64,000 nucleotides of DNA, from assembly GCA_016617855.1 (NCBI GenBank), contig JAECUM010001080.1, positions 124,001 to 188,000 of the forward strand, written 5' to 3'. This document shows, one piece after another, positions 13,061 through 25,158 of this stretch. This DNA is from Megalonaias nervosa (lineage: Eukaryota; Mollusca; Bivalvia; Unionida; Unionidae). Position numbers and translations under genes: made by a program. The notes under the pieces are model-generated. The model worked only from the letters and a program-made list of their open reading frames with translations. It was not told the origin of the DNA and did no database searches. Positions within the stretch are counted from its first letter, which is position 1. Each line of letters starts with the position of its first letter.

Positions 13061-13384
13061 CTGGCCTTTTGGCCTAAGTGGTTAAAGTATCCTACTCAGA
13101 TACAGGAGGTTGCGGGTTCAAGCCCTTGCCGAGGCATACCAAAGACTTATAAAAATGGTACTAGCAGCTGCCTTACATGGTGCTCAGCATTAAGAGGTTA
13201 AGTGTTAGGACTGGTTGGCCTGTAACGTCAGGATAACGTGACTGGGTGGGACATGATTTTACATGCCTGTGGCATGGTGTCCCGGGGTTAGACATCACGA
13301 TAAACTGCCACATTGCAGACATCATAGCGATATGACTGAAAAATTGTTAAAGCTACGTTAAAAATCCAAATCCCCCCCCCCCCC
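13061..13384 (+). mobile_element. SINE-B, near full length
   Basis: The tRNA-like head has an A-box-like TGGCCTTTTGGCCTAAGTGG and the B box GGTTCAAGCCC. It is followed by the family body (CATACCAAAGACTTATAAAA; CAGCATTAAGAGGTTA; TGTTAGGACTGGT; CAGGATAACGTGACTGGG) and the 3' part (CTGCCACATTGCAGACAT; ATTGTTAAAGCTACGTTA). It ends in a 13-C run. It would be transcribed by Pol III and mobilised by a LINE; the partner LINE is unknown. Confidence 0.85.
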
Positions 13385-14254
13385 AATTTGTCAGAGTTAT
13401 AGTCCCTTAATGTCAAACCCACATACTTTCTTTTCCAGATAATAAGTTACCTCATTGCTGGTGGATTTCAACCAAATTGATATTGACAAGACTTTAGCTG
13501 AGATTTCAGCATTTAGGGGTATTATAGCCTTTGGTTGTCAGTACAACCCACTTCTGTTTTTATACAAATGCTTCCTTATTTAGGATTAGAGCTGTACTAT
13601 AATCAACATTTTTATCCATCCATCTATGCATCTGTTCACATTTCTTGTAATCACCAAAGCTCTGCAGCCCTTGCATATACATGTAATTGGATGCCATTTG
13701 GTAGATAAATTGCCCATTACATGTTGATTTGCTTTGTAAAGGTTTCCTGTTCTCGGGTCCTATTTAAATGGAATTGAAATGGAGTTACTACACTTTATTA
13801 GATCTCCACAATGTCAGATCTTTGCAACCAGCATAGATCAGACATTCACATAATTCTGATGCAGTTTGCTGTGCTTACCATCTCATAATTCTTTATGGGT
13901 GTTTTCTTTTGTCATATCCATTGCCATTTAAGTTATGGCCCTTGAAAGTTAACATAATATGATCACACGGGGAAGATTGGTAAGAATACAGTTGCCTAGA
14001 CTTGCATGTGCCTTATTTGTGTACATTATTGTTTAGAATAATTATGGCCTCTTAATTGTGTATCCTCCTGTCTTTTGGTTCCTGCAAGATAACATCACCA
14101 AAATGTCTTGGATTTCAACCAAATTTGGCATGCTGCTTGATATAGATCACATGTTGGCAGAGTTTTGATTGTCAGGAATCTGTAGCATTATTTAGCAGAG
14201 TTGAAGCTCCTGATTGTCAGACCAACTCACTTTCGTTTCGTTCCTCTAGAACAC

Positions 14255-14362
14255 AGGCAGGATAGTGATTTTTAAAGTTAAACTGTCTGATGTAAATGTA
14301 ACCAGATAAAACCAGGTCATGGGCTGGATGCAGCCCATAAGCTATAGGTTGCACATGCCTGC
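14255..14362. mobile_element. Possible short hAT-like remnant
   Basis: The right side, GCAGCCCATAAGCTATAGG followed by TTGCACATGCCTG, resembles hAT ends of the type CAGGCATGTGCAACCTA when reversed. The left limit near ACACAGGCAGG is not convincing. No target duplication established. Confidence 0.3.
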
Positions 14363-14470
14363 AATAAAATAACTTTATTATTGGATTTAAACCAAATTTG
14401 TTATTCAGCTTGATTTTCACAAGTTCTTTCCATGTTCTTTTTCGTTTCAAACACGATTATAAAGGGTACC

Positions 14471-17400
14471 TTGATGTAGATGAAGCCATCAGTTTCCGTA
14501 ATTTGTTAGAGAGTATATTTTGGCACTTAGTGAAGATGTTATGAATTTGAGTGAAATAATGTTAATTTAAATTTGCTGATGTTATATAGTAAAGTTTCAG
14601 ACCATCTGTTAACAAAGTTTAGCACCTCCAAGATTTTGTATGTGGTTAATCAAATGTAGCCTGACTTGAAAGTGGACAAAAGTCTAGTGAAGTCTTGAAT
14701 AAACAACACTTGACTGACAGCTGGTTAAGGCTGCAGTGTTTACCATATTTTCTAAATATGTATATGGTCATCTTGACAAGTTTCTGGCAACAATCCTTAC
14801 TGCTCTTTTAACATCCATGTCATGCCTGTGCTGGGATTTCCCCATATTTCATGAGCATGCATAAACAAATGTACGTCATCAACAACACAGTGTAACAGTA
14901 TCCTCCACATTTATGAAAGGGCATGTTTTATTGGTCAATGAATGTCTTGGTATGGAAGAGAAACTTTGATTGGGTCATTCCAGCAACATAAAAGGGCCAT
15001 GTGGGGCCACAATGTTGTGAAAATTTTACTCACATGCAGCGATTGGCTAAGCTGGTTTATGCATATTCACCAGAAATGAGGAAATCTCAGCAAGGCAGCC
15101 ACTGTTGATAAAGTATTGCAGATTGTTGCCCATGGCGTGCGATGAAAGTGCATGGTAAGCTATACTTGAAGAAAAAATTTGATAATGTAACTGGATTGTG
15201 CTGCCTGGACTTGTACATACGATACTTTGTAGGATCTACAGTGATCAAAAAACTTTGCAGTGGATTAGAATCTTCCAATGCTGTCCTTTAAGTTAAAATG
15301 TTTTTCATCAAAGGCTCTCTTTAGGAACTTGTTTTTCGAAGGTAAATAATGTGATGTAAATAATAATAATAATTGTTAAAAAATCAGCATTAAATTTAAT
15401 TCTCAACAATATGAGCTTTTCCTAGTGATGCCTTATTTGATGCAAAAGCATCTATAGTTCAAGAAAAGAATTTTATAGAAAAATCATACTAAACAGTCCT
15501 CGTAAGCAGAAGTGTGGAAATATATCACTTTTGTTAATGAATATCTCCTATGGGGACATAAACCAGTTTGCACATTTTGAAAATTTTGACATGAAATACA
15601 AACCAGGAGTGGTACAGTTTGTTGGGGCTGTAGCCATTATCAGTCTCCATCATGGAAATTTAATTGGCTTCAGTCAGCCAGTTACATTTTTTTTAGATTT
15701 GAGGAAATTCCTAATCTTGAATATTTTGGCTGTGTGCGGTTTCTTAATAGATGTTAATATATGTAAAATGTCATTTATGATTGTCAGTTATTTACAATGT
15801 ATGCAACAATTTCCTCTGAAGAAACTATTTGATATTTTGTTGAATATATCATGCAATAATACCATGGTATGTAGCTACCAAAGAAAGCTTCCAAGTACAG
15901 ATTTACAAAAGTTCAGTGTATTTGGCACGTCAGGAATTTTACGTTAGAATATGCATGCATCATCAGTTTGTGCTCAGTTTTGTCTCCTGTGACAGGTGCA
16001 TAATCAAGCTAGTTTGGAACTTCTTATTGTTTGATGCCACCCCCACCCACCCAGTGCAGAAAAAATATAATTGTCACATGAATATTTAAAACCTTGTAGA
16101 GTTTACCGGAATGTTAAATTGGCCAGGAATATTAGAGCAGCTGGAAGTTGCATGAAATTTCATCCATTATTTCAGGGGCAAATTTATATATCAAGCTTCC
16201 TTTTTCATGTTCCAGGTTTCTGATAGCAGTTTGTTCAAACCAATTAAACTTTGACACTCCAAGATCATTATCTCTATTTCTCTGCAGTATGAGCACTGCA
16301 TTCTTATTTTTGCAAAAAGGTTTTAATATTACATGATGTGATTATTTGGGGTTCAGTCAAGAATCAATTGCATTAACTTTTATTGGATTTTTGTGTGTGT
16401 TGAGTACCTAATTTGATTATTTGATGCTGAATCCTTGTTACAGGGAAGCTTCTGTATGTCTTTATTTAAGCTTTATGGTGGGGGAATTAAATATAACAAT
16501 AGGCTCCAAAATATCAGTGTTCAAGGGATTTGGAAGTCAGCATTTAAGTGTTTCAGAGACATTGTGCAGTATGATGAATCAGAGATCTGTCTAGTGGCAC
16601 CTAGTGCATAGCAGCTGATTGCACTGGCTGTGGTTTCACTGCACTTCAGACTGCCAGAGAAATGTACCAGTAGAACCATGCACATCATAGAGATCAAGTG
16701 TTGGGACATGTTGTATGATCAAAAACCGTTTTTATACCCCTCCTTCCCTATGTCCAGCCTTCCAGCAAGAACATAATCTTGCTAGTAATATTCTCTCTGT
16801 TTTCATGGATTGCCATGAAACTTGGTAAACATTATGGCTATCACCTGACGATGTGCATATGAACAAATTACTCCACTCAGGAGATTTGTATAAACGCTGT
16901 TGCCCTTCCAGTGGCATACAGAGTATGGCAAAATCTTGTTTTCATTAATATATGCCACAAATTGTTTTTCATTAGCAAACTTTATATAATTATGGTGGTG
17001 CAGCACCAGGTTAAACTTAGGGATGGGAAGAAACTATGCAGAATAATTCATTTAATTCCTTTAAAATTATCAAATTTCTTTGGCTTTACGAACTGAAACC
17101 TACTTAATTCCATGAATGGAATTTGATGCTGTTATTGGCTCAAGCACAGCTAATTAGTTTTATTGGTAATCAGTGCCCTGCTGATTTCATTTCATGCTTT
17201 ATGATATTTACTGGTGCATCAAATATGATTGTTAGATTTTAAACAGTGCTATTATACTAGGCATTGTATAAATTTATGAACTTTTGAATGTATTAAGCAC
17301 CATGATGGACTTCGAGATAAAAACTGGAGTGTAAAGAGAAATATTACTTCTGCCGATACTAATAATAATAAACAATTTTATTTCACAAGGCTAACTCAGT

Positions 17401-17630
17401 TATACCAGGCATTGCAACCTTTTAGAGCTACTGACAGCCAGGCTGCAGAGTGCTGCATTCCAAGTCATATTTGTCCCTTTAATTTAATTGTTGTTTTTAG
17501 TACTTTCAATAGAAAACCACAACTTGTACAGCATGCCTTTGCCAAGAGCCTCATGTGCCCCTATTGGTATGTGTGCTGTAGGTTTCAGACACCTGATATA
17601 TACCATTCTTCCATGAGGCCACCTGGATGA
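14471..17630. other. No gene seen
   Basis: The longest open frame here is 138 codons on the + strand (15531-15947). It has no recognisable domain and AT-driven composition, and it looks like chance. Around 17361-17410 an (AAT)n run plus TTTTATTTCACAAGGCTAAC may be another LINE 3' end in reverse orientation. Confidence 0.4.
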
Positions 17631-17770
17631 TTTGGTTTGGTTTGGTGTTTTATGGCACAGCAACACGAGTAGGTTATTTAATGTTGAGGCAGTTGGAGTA
17701 AAGTGCTTTATCCAACAACACCACCACAGGAGCTGGCCCAGGCTGGTTTGATGGTAGAATTTGAAACTGC
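17631..17770 (-). mobile_element. Possible SINE remnant (third type)
   Basis: A short (TTGG)n run at the left, plus AGTAAAGTGCTTTATCCAAC further right, read in reverse like the 'ggataaagcactttactc' block often found in tRNA-derived SINEs. No promoter boxes could be placed with certainty. Confidence 0.35.
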
Positions 17771-18864
17771 ACCATGGGGATGAAGAAAGTTATGTGGAGA
17801 CAAGATGCATAACTAAGCATGCTTAAATGCATTAAGCATATGGCACAAATAAGATACATGTGAACAAAATATTTGGAGTAGATACATTTTTTTATTAAAA
17901 GAATTGGAGCATACACAATCTCAAGATTGACCATCTCATTTTAACAAATGCGGTCAAACCTGCCACCTTTACTAGGCAGTCACCTGTCCTACACAGACTT
18001 TAGTTTAGATACTTAATACAGCGTACTAGTAATTGTACATTATAAACCTATTAAGCAGTCGCCTGTCTTAGGAAGACAATTTTAGTTGGTTGCATAAGAC
18101 GCGTTTGACTGGCTTGAATGACCCATAATTTGGTCACTAAGCTGGGAGACAACTTGGTGCATTTCTTTGGAGTATCAGTTGAAGTAGTTGAACTGTGCAC
18201 CATGGATTCAAGTTGCCTAATGGTTTCCTGGATCATGAGTTTTAGACGTTTTGAATTGAATAATAATTGGTACAGCCTGAAGTGTGTAACAATGGGAGCA
18301 AATGCACCAGTTTGGCACCTCTTCCGATTTAATTTGGCTGGCTTCTGACAAATGGCTAATCAAATTTCTGCTTGCGGTAGCTACAGGTATTTGCTTTGGA
18401 ACTGAAATCAGGTGCTCAGAAGGGTGTTAGCCTTTACAAATCTGTTCAGAGTCGCAATAAATGCTGCACACAAATGTAGACATTTTCCCTAGACCGCACA
18501 TTTATCAAATGCTGAGTGGCCCAATGGTAATACAATTCAGGCCAAAGCTGTAAAATTTAATGAGATATATTTCAGTGTGTACAGTATTCCAACCCTAATT
18601 TAGGTCAATGTGACCAAAATAAGTGAGGTTTAGTTGGGTTTTTTCTGTGTTTTTCCTTTTATCTCATACTTCTGTTACTGGCCATGTCCTCATGAATGTA
18701 AATTGTGATTGTAATTGTGCAGTAGTTCTTAGAGTAAGTTAGTTACTCTTACTCCATTCTAAAACCAGTCTTGGGTGACTTTAAAGGGACACACTTTACT
18801 AGTCTTTTGACAGTGCACCCAAAATATGTATAATAATGAATGTTTGATTTTTCTTCTGTTTTAG
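17771..18864 (+). other. Intron upstream of glypican exon
   Basis: No exon or element recognised. It ends in a good 3' splice site, a pyrimidine tract TTTGATTTTTCTTCTGTTTT followed by AG at 18863-18864. The upstream part of the intron has not been delimited. Confidence 0.55.
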
Positions 18865-19136
18865 ATGCAGGAGCTGTGCGAGATCCCAGCATTGTCAGCC
18901 CTTGCTGGTGGTCATGGGCAAGTTCCACACATGGTTCCTGACACTTCACGCTTTCTTTCAATGAATGAAGCCTCTTGGTCAGAGAATTTGTATGTTGAGG
19001 TCATGCGCTTCACTCTGGATCTTGTGGACTCCAAGGGACTGTATAAAAATATGGCAGATGAGATTTGTACACAGCCTATTCAGTTTGAGCAGGACCAGAT
19101 GACTGGACAGTGCTGGAATGGTACTTCTATTGCAGG
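18865..19136 (+). CDS. Glypican, internal exon (CWNG-containing)
   Basis: This 272-nt exon (phase 0 in, phase 2 out) codes 90 residues plus two bases. It begins after a pyrimidine-rich acceptor and ends at the donor GG|GTAAGC. The product would be part of the core protein of a GPI-anchored heparan sulfate proteoglycan, a cell-surface co-receptor for Wnt, Hedgehog, BMP and FGF. The C-terminal third shows the glypican signature: DEICTQ, then GQCWNGTSIAG. It has two of the family's conserved cysteines and an N-glycosylation sequon (NGT) inside the CWNG motif. The preceding VEVMRFTLDLVDSKGLYKNM fits the helical segment before this motif. Together with the exon at 52287 it is closest to the GPC1/2/4/6 (Dally-like) group. 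The ATG at 18865 is an internal codon. The family call rests on motif memory, not a search. Confidence 0.88.
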
Positions 19137-19279
19137 GTAAGCTGAGTCTTTTCTGATGCGCTGATTATGTACTTCTTTTAGCAGTACTTTAGAGTGATGT
19201 GTGCTTTTAGTGGTGCATTTGTATGTGACTGAATGACAAGTCATGTCAGGTTGAAATTGCATACAAGGCATGGGCCTGA

Positions 19280-19985
19280 ATATCAAGCCTTGACATACAA
19301 AATATGAGCCTGAATAGGAAGTCTATCGGTGATACAAGACATGCACCTGAAAATCAAGTATTGACATCATATAAGGCATGTGCCTGGATGGTAGGTTGTG
19401 ACATTCTTTAGGGTATGTTTGTGAATGTCAAATCTTGACATCTAAAAGGCAAGTTCATGTCAAATCTTGTCATTATATAAGGCGAATGCCTAAGAATATT
19501 AAGTGTTTGCAGATATAAGGTATATGTCCCTGAACATCAGATCATGATGCCCAAAAAGGCAAGTGTCTAATGATGTCATTTTGGCATAATAAAGGCTTGT
19601 GCCTGTCGTATTGGGATGTCCTACAAGACAAATGCCTAAAAAGGTCATATCTTAATATTGTACAAGGTATGTCAACTTATGACATCCTAAAAGGCAAGTG
19701 CCCAACAAAGTCAGGTCTTGACATTGTATAAGGCATGTGCCTGTCAACTCATGACATTCTGCAAGGCAAGTGCCTAACAATGTTAAGTTTTGACATTGTA
19801 TAAGGCATGTGCCTCAGTCAGCTTGTGACATCCTTAAAGGCAAGTGCCTAAAAATGTCAGATCTTGACATTGTATTAAGGCATGTGCCTGTCAACTTGTG
19901 ACATCCTACAAGACAAGTGTCTTTAAATGTAAAGTCTTGACATTGTTTAAAGCATATGTCTAAATATCAAGTCCCGGTGTAATAC
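19280..19985. repeat. Degenerate tandem repeat after the glypican exon
   Basis: About ten units of roughly 65-75 bp alternate TTGACATTGTATAAGGCATG, TGCCTGTCAACTTGTGACAT and CCTAAAAGGCAAGTGCC. Each unit contains two near-repeats of itself (AAGGCATGTGCCT and AAGGCAAGTGCCT), so the array looks like a diverged older duplication. Confidence 0.85.
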
Positions 19986-19994
19986 AAGGAGCAG

Positions 19995-20602
19995 TATATG
20001 AATGTACCTCCATACCAATGTCAGGTATAGTGTACCTCCATACCAGTGTCAGGTATAGTGTACCTCCATACCAATGTCAGGTATAGTGTACCTCCATACC
20101 AATGTCAGGTATAGTGTACCTCCATACCAATGTCAGGTATAGTGTACCTCCATACCAATGTCAGGTATAGTGTACCTCCATATCAATGTCAGGTATAGTG
20201 TACCTTCATACCAATGTCAGGTATAGTGTACCTCCATACCAATGTCAGGTATAGTGTACCTCCATACCAATGTCAGGTATAGTGTACCTCCATACCAATG
20301 TCAGGTATAGTGTACCTCCATACCAATGTCAGGTATAGTGTACCTCCATACCAATGTCAGGTATAGTGTACCTCCAAACCAATGTCAGGTATAGTGTACC
20401 TCCAAACCAATGTCAGGTATAGTGTACCTCCATACTAATGTCAGGTATAGTGTACCTCCATACCAATGTCAGGTATAGTGTACCTTCATACCAATGTCAG
20501 GTATAGTGTACCTCCATACCAATGTCAGGTATAGTCTACCTCCATATCAATGTCAGGTATAGTGTACTTCCATATCAATGTCAGGTATAGTGTACCTCCA
20601 GG
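19995..20602. repeat. 28-bp minisatellite
   Basis: About 22 nearly identical copies of a 28-bp unit, AATGTCAGGTATAGTGTACC plus TCCATACC. Most differ by a single base. The array directly adjoins the degenerate repeat before it. Homogeneity implies recent expansion. Confidence 0.97.
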
Positions 20603-21461
20603 TTAGTTCATAATATTTTTTTGAAATAATTGAAACAAATTCATATACTAGTAATTTTTCATCTGATTAGAGTATTTGACTATATTTGTTAATGTTGTTA
20701 GAATGAATCCTTTTGAAAGTTTGCTTGCAAAACTTTGTAAATTGAATAAAATTGTTCACCCATTTTAGTACCACTGTATAAGTAAGCCTCAAGAATTAAT
20801 GATTTTCCTTGTGTGTTATTGTTTTGAATTAGAAGTAGGCTCATGAGATATCAGAAACAAAGTTTCCAGTTAGGGTTACAACTGAGGAATAACATGTGAT
20901 TGCATATTTCCTTAAAGACAACACAACCACCCCACCCCCTCTGTGATGTGTGTGGTTTTGGTAACAGCATGAAAAATAGGTTACTTCAGTACTGATTTTT
21001 TGAAACTGCTTTTTTAAAATCCAACTTGTGTTAGTTCATGTCACAGCTTCTATTCTAAAGATACTGGTTTTGAGTTGAACAACTCTGCATGGTTGGTTCC
21101 AATTTGTGTACATGATTAAAAGTTGTTGCCTTGGGGCCATTAAAATGGACTAGATCAGGTTACCAAAACTGCATGTTTTTGTGTTAGTGCTGTTAAAGTA
21201 TATGCTAGTGTGGGTGTTGTACTATGTTGTGTATAGTATTTCACACACATTTGTGATTTATGTTGTATTCGTGTATGCATGTATACATATGGTAATGTGT
21301 TTGTGTGGTTGTATTGTTATATATATGTAATTAAATTGTTTGTGTGTTAGTTTTAAAATTCTTTTTTATTTCATTTTTGTTTCATTACATTTTATTGTAA
21401 TGATTATTTTCATGGGATTTAAAATTCATTTAGTAATGTTGTTTATCTAAGATGTAAAAGC
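20603..21461. other. No gene seen
   Basis: Intron sequence. TG-rich low complexity from about 21180 to 21340. No exon recognised. Confidence 0.4.
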
Positions 21462-22223
21462 TGTTACATGAGTAATATTTTTAGTTCGCCTTGGTCCGCA
21501 GTAGTGTAAGCGCTACGCGAAAATGATTGGCTGTTGCCAAGGTCATTTTATCTAGTCTGAATAAACAATGTTTATTTTTAAATTTATTTCAGAATGAGAG
21601 TAGATAGGGGTTCTTGCTACGTGACAAATTACATTTTTCTTATTGCGTTATTCAAGTGTTAAGAGACCATGTAATCTATATCGCGAGAACGGGATGATAA
21701 TTTGGGTGGATATAATACCCTTTATGAGCGTTCGTCAGTCAGTTGTATTTTGAAACCTTGAAGGCTGGATAGGTTTTTATTGTTGAAACCAGATTGTTTT
21801 TTGAAGTTCATTTGTTTTTGGAATTTAATAATTTATTCTCTAGAAAACCAAATGAGTGTACTGTTTTATAAATTCTGGGAGAAGGAAATTCAGGGGAAAT
21901 TTATTCTGGAATTATTCGGAAACATAAACTGTGATTCAATTGAGGAATTGTTGCTATTTGTACAAGGACCACATCTGATGTCATCGCCTTCCATATTGGA
22001 ACGTCATCGAGATTTTAACCTGGATTCTAATAGAACTATTTAGTGATAGGACTTGTACTTTTCTTTCTTAGGATTAAATTTTGGATTATGTTCACAAACC
22101 GTAAGTCCTATTTTCCAATTTTTACATTGTTTTCTAGGGAAATAAATTATTTTGTTAAAATATACAAAGCTTGTTGACTTCACTCTTTTCTCTTGTTATT
22201 ATTGTACGAGCCTACATGTAACA
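21462..22223 (+). mobile_element. Solo LTR of an LTR retrotransposon
   Basis: This 762-bp segment begins TGTTACATG and ends CATGTAACA, a perfect 9-bp terminal inverted repeat of the TG...CA form. Inside is a promoter-like stretch (GGATATAATACCC at about 21707) and, downstream, GGAAATAAATTATTTTG near 22137 as a possible poly(A) signal. That gives U3-R-U5 order on the + strand. There is no gag, pol or primer site beside it, so it is a solo LTR. Five-base flanks (AAAGC and GTATA) do not match, so the target duplication is lost or the ends are shifted. Superfamily (Gypsy or BEL) not determined. The 87-codon frame at 21780 lies inside it and is not a gene. Confidence 0.72.
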
Positions 22224-22478
22224 GTATATGGTTCCATCTGTGTATTGTTTATGGTACTATTTGTTGATGTGTTTGCATGTAGGGCTATTTGTGCATGTTT
22301 GTGGTTACACATGTGGTATTGATTGTGTGTGTGGCTGCATACAATACTGTGCATATGTGGCTACCTGTTAAACTTTGTCTATGTGGTTGCATGTGTTACT
22401 GGTTGTGTGTATATTCATATGGTGCTGTATGTACATGGTTGAATATGTGACTACATGTTAGTGCAAGGTACTGTGCAT

Positions 22479-22704
22479 GTTACGGGTTTCATGCCATTTT
22501 CCAGCACACTATAGGCTATACATTGCGGTCAGTTTAACTGGTGGTGGAAGAACCCGGTTAAACCTGGTAAGAACCACCCAACCCACAAGTTTTCTCACAT
22601 ACCCACATTGGCTGAGCCCGAGACTCGAACTCATTGTGGACAGAGGTGAGATGGCAATGGTAGGTAAAGGTGAGATCTTTAAACCACTTGGTCACCTGGG
22701 GCCC
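22479..22704 (-). mobile_element. SINE-A, reverse
   Basis: It carries the SINE-A head (GGGGCCCCAGGTGACC on the - strand), a B-box-like GAGTTCGAGTCTC, a CCCACATTGGCTGAGCCC-type segment and the 3' block. A candidate target duplication TACTGTG lies on each side (left about 22469, right 22705). Confidence 0.83.
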
Positions 22705-23695
22705 CTACTGTGTGTGTATATAGGTGGGTACATTGTGTTATATTAGTGCATAAGTAGGTAGGCATATTATAACTGTGTGCATTTGTGGGTGGGCCCATGC
22801 TGCTGTGCGCATATGGGTGGGTGCAGGTACTATGTGCATATTTGGGTTGTTCCATTTTAATATGAGTGCATAGGTGGTGGATGCATGGTACTTCATGTGC
22901 ATATGTGGGCATGTGCATGTCTGTTGGCACATGGTACTGTGTGCATATATGGGTGTGCACATGTTATTGTGTGTGCATGTCTGTTGGCTTATGATGTGTG
23001 CATATGTGGGGGTGTTCATGTTACTATGTGGGCATGTCTGTTGGCACATGGTACTGTGCATATGTGGGTGATGCATGACTGTGCATTTTTGGGTACATGT
23101 GCTGTGTGCATATTGGGCACACGTACTGTCTGTGCATATTTGGGTACATATTGTACTGTGTGCATAGTACATGTGGCGCATAGTACATGAGGCACTGTGA
23201 ATACGTATTTGGGTAGATATGACATTGTGTTGGTAAGTCTGGGTAGATGTGATACTGTGTGCATATTTGGCTACATATATAGCACTGTGTACATATTTGT
23301 GTACATGTGATACTGTGTGCATAATTGGGTACATGTACTTTGTGTGCATATTTAGGCCAATGTGGTACTTACTGTGTGTGTGCTTATTTGGGTACATGTG
23401 GTACAGTACATGCATCTTTGGGTACATACAATACTGTGTGCATATTTGGATACATGTACTGTGAGTGCATATGTACTGGGTATGCATATTTGGGTACATG
23501 TAGTACTGTGAGTGCATATTTGGACATATTTAAGTACATGTACTGTGTATGCATATTTAAGTACATGTGGTACTGTGTGTGCATATTTGGACATATTTAG
23601 TGTACTTTGTGCACATTTAGGTGCATGTATAGTGTATGCATGTTTGGTTGAATGTTATAATCTGTGTGCAGATGTGGGTATATGTGGTACAACAT
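22705..23695. repeat. TG-rich ~30-bp tandem repeat
   Basis: About 30 irregular units of the form TGTGCATATTTGGGTACATG plus TGGTACTG, with strong purine/pyrimidine alternation. Several frames on both strands stay open for 60-260 codons because the unit rarely contains stops. Their products are runs of M, H, T, C and Y and are not proteins. Related TG-rich text starts earlier, near 22240. Alternating Pu/Py tracts of this kind can adopt non-B DNA. Confidence 0.88.
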
Positions 23696-24171
23696 CATCT
23701 GACATTTGTGTAATCGTTCAGAACTCTTTTACCCCAGAATCAGCTGAGGTACTGGCAGTCCTCAATTGTGCAAGACATTAGTGGTTAGTTTAGCACTTAG
23801 CAGACTGGAAACCATTAGCTTCAAGTAAATCTGTACCAGATTCAGGGCAAAGTCTTTTCAGCAGTCTAGATTATTGATTCTAATACATCATATCTACCAG
23901 AATAATCTCCCAGTTGATGCAAGAACTTGAATCATATTGCTTTCAGCACATAACATAAAAAAAAAATAAAAAATGAATTCATACTTCTAAAAGTCCACAC
24001 AAGACTTTTCAACAAAGTGTAACGTTCAGTTTTGGCACTCATTACTGTACATATCAAGGCTGCAAGGTTAACCAAAATTTGCAAATGTGTAAATGATTTA
24101 TAATAACCACAATGAAACAATTAGAAATGCAACCTTTTCACCGTATCTGCCCGTTAGCTCGCTGAACAGCT
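23696..24171. other. No gene seen
   Basis: AT-rich intron sequence between the TG array and the palindrome-rich element. Confidence 0.4.
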
Positions 24172-24204
24172 CCCCTATGAAATGATCATAAATAATTCAT
24201 GAAC

Positions 24205-24530
24205 TGGCATGAACCGTTCTTGAACGGTTCATGAACATAGTTCATGAACCATTCATGAAAGTTCATCAAAAGGTTCATGAACTATTCATGAATGTGCATG
24301 AACTGAAAATGGTCAGTTCATGAAATAATGAATTCATGAACTGTTCATGAACCATCACTTTACAAACTGTTCTTGAACAGTTCATGAAATATTGATGAAC
24401 TGAATTCATGAACAGTTCATAAAAGTTCACAAACTGGGTCATCATCATTCATCACAGTGAATGAACATGTTCATGAACTATGATGAACAATGTTCCTGAC
24501 ATGAGTGATTCATGACTTCATGAACAGTTC
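24205..24530. repeat. Left TTCATGAA palindrome cluster
   Basis: Dense, irregularly spaced copies of TTCATGAA and near-variants (GTTCTTGAAC, GTTCATGAAC, GATGAAC), about every 25 bp. Spacing is not constant, so this is not an ordinary minisatellite. It has the character of repeated protein-binding sites. Confidence 0.9.
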
Positions 24531-24824
24531 CTATAAAATATGATTGATTATCTGACAAACTCACAAATACCTATTTCATCCTGAATCATAAAATAACCTT
24601 AGATGTGGGGGGTTTAAAACAGTATAAAATGCAACATATTATCTTAAAAACGGTATTTAATTTCAGATAAATTTCTGATATGCAACAAAGAACATATAAA
24701 CTGACATTAAGCGATATTCTTTTTTTTACTCTTAGCAACACTTTTTGTATGTTTTGTAATTTTTCTTTGAAAATTTTTCAAGAGATATTGGGGCAGTTGT
24801 GTTCAATCAACTGCTGAAGCATAT

Positions 24825-25158
24825 TTAACTTTCATTGTCAAGAGGCTGTCTAAATTCCACTGGGGTTTCTCCTGACTTGACCAGTCTTTTTCCCCCGGAG
24901 ACTGACCTGTCAGATAACTCTTTTGTGAAGACGTTCAGGGCCTATAATTTAATCAAATTCCACCTATTGTCACTACTGAATGTCTCCATTTGCAACTTAA
25001 GCTGTTCCATCTGATTACTGTTTGGATCTTTAACATTGCTGCAGCAGTCACTTTTTAATGTCTCCTCCATCTTGGCTGTAAGATCCTCCAGTTGTCAAAT
25101 TTTCCTCCTTAACCTACAAACTTCATCCTCTAATAATTTTACTTCTCTGCTGTCTGAT
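24825..25158 (-). pseudogene. Coiled-coil exon relic inside element A
   Basis: On the - strand, after an acceptor-like TCTTTCTTTCAG, one frame reads through 111 codons to TAA with two internal stops (TGA in the first third, TAG about two thirds in). The first part, SREVKLLEDEVCRLRRK, is heptad-like with leucines spaced for a zipper, followed by QLEDLTAKMEETLKSD and NQMEQLKLQMETF. It is probably the remains of a protein encoded by the element. No catalytic motif is visible, and the function is not known. Confidence 0.4.

Larger units (their letters stand above)
12830..14470. repeat. Diverged long-period repeat ('AGCAGAGTTATAGCCCCT')
   Basis: Several diverged units share TTAGCAGAGTTATAGCCCCT, GACCCACCCACTTT, GGATTTCAACCAAATTTGG and CAGCTTGATATTGACAAG-like blocks, at about 12890-13030, 13390-13560 and 14090-14420. 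SINE-B at 13061-13384 sits inside one unit. Age and divergence prevent an exact period. Confidence 0.55.

Noticed and set aside
15531..15947. 138-codon + strand frame
   Set aside because: No recognisable domain, AT-driven composition, no intron borders; length within chance for long AT-rich sequence.
21780..22043. 87-codon frame
   Set aside because: Inside the solo LTR; no gag or pol similarity.
22738..23517. 259-codon open frame on the - strand
   Set aside because: It lies wholly in the TG-rich tandem repeat; frames on both strands are open and the product is a low-complexity M/H/T/Y/C repeat.
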